Translations under genes and position numbers: made by a program
The notes under the pieces: generated by a model
Database searches by the model: none
What the model was told of the DNA's origin: nothing
Seen by the model: only the letters and a program-made list of their open reading frames with translations
Part shown: positions 60,228 to 64,000 of the stretch, piece after piece
Layout: each line of letters begins with the position of its first letter
Position numbering within the stretch: position 1 is the stretch's first letter
Assembly (NCBI GenBank): GCA_963851045.1
Contig: CAWKNC010000001.1
Coordinates: 186,001 to 250,000, forward strand
Length of the DNA: 64,000 nt
Origin: WHSW01 sp963851045
Lineage (GTDB): Bacteria; Actinomycetota; Thermoleophilia; Solirubrobacterales; 70-9
Reading direction: 5' to 3'

Positions 60228-60491
60228 TTACTTGCCGCCGAAGTACTCGGCGTTTATCGCCGTGAACTTCTGCCACTCGTCCGGCAGCTGATCCTCGGCG
60301 AAGCAGGCGTCCACAGGACATGCCTCGACACAGGCGTCGCAGTCGATGCACTCGTCCGGATCGATGTAGAGCTGTTCGACGTTTTCGTAGTCGGGCTCGT
60401 CCGGAGTCGGGTGAATGCAGTCGACCGGGCAGACCTCGACGCAGGAGTTGTCCTTCTGGCCGATGCAGGGTTCGGCGATTACGTAAGCCAA
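60228..60491 (-). CDS. fdxA: Seven-iron ferredoxin ([3Fe-4S][4Fe-4S])
   Basis: 87 residues, close to mycobacterial FdxA. The first cluster ligands are in CIGQKDNSCVEVCPVDC (spacing C-x7-C-x3-CP, the seven-iron pattern) and the second in CIDCDACVEACP. The C-terminal extension PDEWQKFTAINAEYFGG is typical of long-tailed 7Fe ferredoxins. It carries low-potential electrons to cytochromes P450 or reductases. The internal insertion HPTPDEPDYENVEQLY lengthens the loop between clusters. Confidence 0.93.
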   Translation of the reverse strand: MAYVIAEPCIGQKDNSCVEVCPVDCIHPTPDEPDYENVEQLYIDPDECIDCDACVEACPVDACFAEDQLPDEWQKFTAINAEYFGGK

Positions 60492-60566
60492 GCTCTGGTG
60501 CCCTTTCCGTTGTTCGTGGTTTGCGGATCCGGGGTCCCGGAATCGCGCATTCTAGAGTCTGTGGAG

Positions 60567-61445
60567 ATGATCCTCGTGACGGGCGCCACCGGAACCGTCG
60601 GCAGAGCGCTCCTCCCGCGTCTGCTCGAGCGTGGCGAGGAGGTGCGCGTGCTCGTGCGCGACCCGCGCAAGCTTGGCCGGATGCGAGTCGAGGTGCGGAT
60701 CGTGCTCGGCGATCTAACCGACTTCGACGATCGGCGCGTCACCCGTCAGGCGCTGCGCGGCGTGGACACGGTAATTCACCTCGCCGCATCGATCCGCGAC
60801 CAGGAGGCGCCCGTGGAGGAGCTCAACGGCCTCGCGACCGCACGCTTTCTACGCGCGTCGGAGGCTGCCGGAATCGGCCGCTTCACGTTCTTCTCGGCGA
60901 TCGGAGCGACGGAGTTTCAGCGGACACGGTTCTTCCGAGCCAAGGCGCTTGCCGAGCGGGCCGTGCGCGAGTCAGAGCTGGCGACCACGGTCTTTGCCCC
61001 GTCGATCGTCTACGACCGCGACGACCCGTGGGTGACGATCATGCGCCGCCTGGCGTTGTTGCCTTTGCTGCCTGTCTCCGGCGAGGGCAAGGCGCGCTTT
61101 GAGCCGATCTGGGCGGGGGACGTCGCGGACTGCATCGTCGCGGACCTCGACCGCGGCGACGGCTCGCGTCGCCACGAGCTCGCCGGGCCCGAGCAGCTCG
61201 ACTACGACGCAATCGCTCGCGTGGTCGCCGCGGCTTCGGGGCGTAAGCGACCGATCATCCACATCCCGCTGGGCGTGGTCCATTTCGGTCTGACGTGGTT
61301 GCAGCGCATCGTCGGCAACGCCGCATTTGCGACCTGGGAAGAGGTCGAGCTGATGGAGGTTCCGATGGTCGCGGCCAACGGACCCGCCGACGTCCGCGCG
61401 CTCGGAGTCGAGCCGCGTCGGATGGCGGACGTGCTGGCCGGCTGA
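60567..61445 (+). CDS. NAD(P)-binding atypical short-chain dehydrogenase (NDUFA9-like)
   Basis: 292 residues, atypical SDR fold: VTGATGTVGRALLPRLLERG at the N-terminus binds NAD(P), followed by VLVRDP, DTVIHLAASIRD and ATTVFAPSIVYDRDD. The C-terminal region (ELAGPEQLDYDAIARVVA) resembles the complex I NDUFA9 and nucleoside-diphosphate-sugar epimerase group. The catalytic YxxxK is not obvious, so it may be a binding or reductase protein. The ATG at 60567 follows a GTGGAG purine stretch. Confidence 0.85.
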   Translation: MILVTGATGTVGRALLPRLLERGEEVRVLVRDPRKLGRMRVEVRIVLGDLTDFDDRRVTRQALRGVDTVIHLAASIRDQEAPVEELNGLATARFLRASEAAGIGRFTFFSAIGATEFQRTRFFRAKALAERAVRESELATTVFAPSIVYDRDDPWVTIMRRLALLPLLPVSGEGKARFEPIWAGDVADCIVADLDRGDGSRRHELAGPEQLDYDAIARVVAAASGRKRPIIHIPLGVVHFGLTWLQRIVGNAAFATWEEVELMEVPMVAANGPADVRALGVEPRRMADVLAG

Positions 61446-61451
61446 GCCCGG

Positions 61452-63440
61452 CTAGTCGACGACCTTGACGGTGTTGCAGTCCTCGTCGACGTTGTCGATG
61501 GAGTCGACCGTGGCGATGTCCTTGCCCGTGCCGCAGATGATCCGGTCCTTCTCGCCGTCGGCCGCCTTGATCTTGTCGGCGCCGCCGCCGGAGTGGACGA
61601 AGTCCTTCCCCGAGCCAAGCTTGAGGAAGTCATTGCCACCGTCACCCTTGAGCATGTCGTCGCCCGGGCCGCCGAACACCTTGTCGTCGCCCGCGCCGCC
61701 GGTCACCTTCGGATCGTCACCGGCGCCGCCGAACACCTTGTCGTTGCCGTTCTGACCGCGCACCGAGTCGACGCCGTCATTGCCCTTGACCGTGTCGTTG
61801 TCGCGGTCGCCGTTGGCGTTGTCGTTGCCCGGGCCGCCGATCACGAGGTCATTGCCGATCTGCCCGAACAGGCAGTCGTCGCCCCCGAGACCTTCGATCT
61901 TGTCGACACCGCCACCGCTGAGGATGCCGTCATCGACTCCGGTTCCGGAGATCGTCTCGTCGGCATCGGTGCCCTTCGTGAGGATCACCTGCTTGCCGAG
62001 GCAGAGCTCGGTGCTCGGCCCGGGGATCGGCGTCGGGGTCGGATCGGGATCGGGAGTGGGGGTGACCGGATCGACCGGCAACTCCACGGCTCCGATGTCC
62101 GTGCCGTCGGCTGCGTTGGCCGGCGGGCGATCGACCGTGCGGGCGACGCCGCGTTGATCCGTGCCGAGACCGTTCGCGATGCCCGTGTCAATCACGGGGC
62201 TAGTGGTCGCTGGTGCCCGGGTCGGCGTGGGGCCGCCGTTGGCGCCCAGGGCACCGAGCTGCGGGTCGCCGGAGAGGTTGGGCTCACCGGCAATGTCGAT
62301 GATGTTGGCGCCGGCGCGAGTTCCGATCAGGCTGTATCCCGAGCTGACCGGAGCGTCCCCGCTCGCAATGTCGGCCGCGAACGTCGCCTTTGTGACCTGG
62401 TCAGATTCCGTCGCGCTGTTGCCCTGCACGATCGTCGAGCGGATTCCGAGGGGGACGGAGGTGTAGATGCCGCCCCCCTCGTCGGCGCCGGTCGTGTTGC
62501 CGGCGATGGTCGAGTTGTCGACGTCGTGAGCACTGACGACAGCGGTGATCTTTCCGGCACGGCGCTGATCGATGCTGATTCCGCCCCCCGAGTAGTCGGA
62601 GTCGTTTCCGACGACGGTCGAGTTCGAGACGAAGAGACTGCCGCTGCCTGGGGTCATCGCGATCCCGCCGCCGCTTTCATTGGCATGGTTCCCGGAGACC
62701 GTTGAGTTGACGACGTTGAGGTCGCCCGACGCGGCGCCAGCAGCGCCGGCCTTGTCGTCGCAGGAGTACGTGGGGTCGACAGCGACGCCGCCGCCGTCCC
62801 ATCCCGCATGGTTGCCGGTGATATGGAGTCCTCGCAACGTGAGCGCCGCCAGGACGGCGCTGTCGTTGCAAGAGCCACCGACGTCGGTGCTGAGGATTGC
62901 CCCCCCAGTCTCTGGGAAATCGTCGGCCCTGCCGCCGCGCAGGGTCAGCCCGGAGATCGTCACCTGCTCGTCCTGGGCGACGAAGCCGAAGATCTTGAAG
63001 ATCCGGTCAACGCCCTCTCCTTGCACCTGGGGCGCAACCACCGTCAGCTGATCCGCCCCCGGCCCACGGACGTCGACCCCGTCATCGGTGATCTTGAGAG
63101 AGTCGCCTGCGAGCTGGATCGTGCCGCGCACATTCGCGGCGAACTCGATGACGTCGGGCGTCGTCGCTGGGCTATTGGCGTTGGCGTTCGCGGCCCTCGT
63201 TGCGTCGCGAAGGGTGCAGAAACCGTCGCCGGCGAAGGGGACACCCTGGCAGCTGCCATCGCCATTGTCGGCGAGCGAGTCCACCGTGAACGTTGTGGCG
63301 TTCGCCGCCGGCGCGACAACCGCCGCGGCTGCGAACAACCCGCCGGCCGCCATGGCGACTCGCTTTGCCCGCTGTGCTCCTCGGCGCTCTTCTCGGCCGA
63401 TTACACGCGTGCGATCCCGCCGAAAACTCCGTGCTGACAT
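61452..63440 (-). CDS. Secreted CSLREA-domain beta-helix protein with C-terminal beta-roll repeats
   Basis: 662 residues. A long signal peptide (AMAAGGLFAAAAVVAPAANA) precedes a CSLREA domain (FTVDSLADNGDGSCQ to FCTLRDATRAANAN), a right-handed parallel beta-helix region (repeats like NSTVSGNHANESGGGIAM and STVVGNDSDYSGGGISI), a Pro/Asp linker (TPTPDPDPTPTPIPGP) and RTX-like repeats (GGPGNDNANGDRDNDTV onward). It is a large calcium-binding surface or exoprotein with no catalytic motif. The ATG at 63440 is supported by an AAAGGAGG ribosome-binding site (63450-63457 on the minus strand). Confidence 0.87.
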   Translation of the reverse strand: MSARSFRRDRTRVIGREERRGAQRAKRVAMAAGGLFAAAAVVAPAANATTFTVDSLADNGDGSCQGVPFAGDGFCTLRDATRAANANANSPATTPDVIEFAANVRGTIQLAGDSLKITDDGVDVRGPGADQLTVVAPQVQGEGVDRIFKIFGFVAQDEQVTISGLTLRGGRADDFPETGGAILSTDVGGSCNDSAVLAALTLRGLHITGNHAGWDGGGVAVDPTYSCDDKAGAAGAASGDLNVVNSTVSGNHANESGGGIAMTPGSGSLFVSNSTVVGNDSDYSGGGISIDQRRAGKITAVVSAHDVDNSTIAGNTTGADEGGGIYTSVPLGIRSTIVQGNSATESDQVTKATFAADIASGDAPVSSGYSLIGTRAGANIIDIAGEPNLSGDPQLGALGANGGPTPTRAPATTSPVIDTGIANGLGTDQRGVARTVDRPPANAADGTDIGAVELPVDPVTPTPDPDPTPTPIPGPSTELCLGKQVILTKGTDADETISGTGVDDGILSGGGVDKIEGLGGDDCLFGQIGNDLVIGGPGNDNANGDRDNDTVKGNDGVDSVRGQNGNDKVFGGAGDDPKVTGGAGDDKVFGGPGDDMLKGDGGNDFLKLGSGKDFVHSGGGADKIKAADGEKDRIICGTGKDIATVDSIDNVDEDCNTVKVVD

Positions 63441-63534
63441 ACCCGCTGGCCTCCTTTGCCTTGCCGGCACTCCCTGCCGACCCCCGGGAGGCTAGATCAG
63501 CTTGACCTCGTAGTCAATGTCCCTTATCCAATCT

Positions 63535-64000
63535 TCAGACGTCCAGCCACTCACCGACCGATGCGAGTCGCCCACGCAGGTAGAGCTCGCGGCACTCGCT
63601 GCGGCGGGTCTTGCCGCTCGTCGTGCGGGGGATCGTGCGCGGCTCGATCAGGCAGATCGCCGCGAGGTCGAGGTCAAGTCTCTCCCGCACGCCCTGTCGG
63701 ACAGCGTTGTAGACAGCTGCAAGATCGCTCTCATCGGCGCGAACCTCGGCGACGAGGGCCGGCCGTTGTCGGCCGCCCGCCTCGATTAGAAACGCGGCGG
63801 CGCAGTTGTGGCGCAGCGCAGCAGACGACTCCTCCGCGACCGCTTCAACATCCGTTGGATAGAGCGCCCGTCCGTCAATCACCAGCACCTCGGTGATGCG
63901 TCCGGTGATGTAGAGCTCCTCCTCGTTGAGAAACCCGAGATCCCCGCTGCGAAGGAAGGGGCCTCTGTCGCTGCCCGCGATTCGCGCCCCGAAGACGCTC
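63535..64000 (-). CDS. Fatty acyl-AMP ligase (FAAL/acyl-CoA synthetase family), C-terminal part
   Basis: The visible 154 C-terminal residues carry the adenylation-domain motifs RSGDLGFLNEEELYITGR (motif A8 region) and the hinge, then ALYPTDVEAVAE (typical of FAAL proteins, which have HYPxDIE here) and PRTTSGKTRR with the catalytic A10 lysine. FAALs activate fatty acids as acyl-adenylates for loading onto polyketide synthases or acyl carriers. The 5' part is outside the window. Length and C-terminal pattern favour FAAL over a CoA ligase. Confidence 0.87.
   Translation of the reverse strand, partial: SVFGARIAGSDRGPFLRSGDLGFLNEEELYITGRITEVLVIDGRALYPTDVEAVAEESSAALRHNCAAAFLIEAGGRQRPALVAEVRADESDLAAVYNAVRQGVRERLDLDLAAICLIEPRTIPRTTSGKTRRSECRELYLRGRLASVGEWLDV

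Overview
This is 64 kb of a high-GC, very gene-dense bacterial chromosome. GTG starts are frequent and there are many 1-8 bp stop/start overlaps (GTGA, ATGA, TGATG). The gene content is actinobacterial: DUF222/13E12-HNH protein, GXHH-type isoleucyl-tRNA synthetase, DUF2342 metalloprotease, DUF1385, DUF2254, trans-acting enoyl reductase-like protein, subtilisin-inhibitor-like lipoprotein, 7Fe ferredoxin and a fatty acyl-AMP ligase. I infer an actinobacterium, most likely of the Thermoleophilia/Solirubrobacterales type. That placement is a judgement from gene content, not a computed phylogeny. I found no tRNA, rRNA, CRISPR array, prophage or replication origin.

Layout. 1-3.7 kb: two secreted beta-roll (RTX-like) proteins, a biotin ligase, and a DUF222-HNH gene whose start codon lies inside a perfect SOS box. 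3.7-9.8 kb: one minus-strand block, ccmA-ccmB-ccmC-ccmD-hemA-hemC-cobA/hemD, ending in a coupled beta-roll gene. It joins heme export and cytochrome c maturation to tetrapyrrole synthesis. 9.8-22.4 kb: a stress-protein-like gene, a Baeyer-Villiger-type monooxygenase, an aldehyde dehydrogenase, rarA, an M20 peptidase, DUF1385, an FtsH-like protease, a methylmalonyl-CoA epimerase-like protein, DUF2254, an enoyl reductase-like protein and a cyclase-family hydrolase. 22.5-30.9 kb: topoisomerase IB, a BtrH_N protein coupled to a membrane protein, then a lipid cluster (small membrane protein, lipid kinase, phospholipase D-type synthase, PAP2 phosphatase), ychF, a frameshifted cupin and a GNAT. 30.9-39.8 kb: cell-wall enzymes (lytic transglycosylase, SpoIID-like), a CrtC/AttH-like lipocalin, a succinate-semialdehyde dehydrogenase-like enzyme, a 510-bp MITE-like insertion, an inhibitor-like lipoprotein, a PLP lyase, fumarase and a CGNR regulator. 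39.9-52.1 kb: a 38-residue basic peptide gene, ileS, a cupredoxin, thioredoxin, a dolichol-phosphate-mannose-synthase-like transferase, polX, a MarR regulator with an MFS exporter, otsB, a split TSUP transporter, a YhaM-like nuclease and a PAC2 protein. 52.1-64 kb: a helicase-nuclease, an inositol-phosphatase-family enzyme, a DUF2342 protease, an HbhA-like basic coiled-coil protein followed by a structured RNA candidate and a strong terminator, mrp, a frameshifted AbiEi/DUF559 gene framed by inverted repeats, a ferredoxin, an NDUFA9-like protein, a CSLREA/beta-roll exoprotein and the 3' end of a fatty acyl-AMP ligase gene.

The most unusual items are the MITE-like element, which duplicated 15 bp containing both stop codons of two convergent genes and so left both intact; the SOS box over the start codon of the DUF222-HNH gene; the pseudoknot-capable RNA region at 57.85-57.96 kb; the repeat-framed broken DUF559 gene; two neighbouring genes without a canonical start codon; and the 38-residue peptide with a perfect Shine-Dalgarno ahead of ileS. 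The window looks mostly like ordinary housekeeping chromosome. I did not find a clear multi-gene defence or biosynthetic system.
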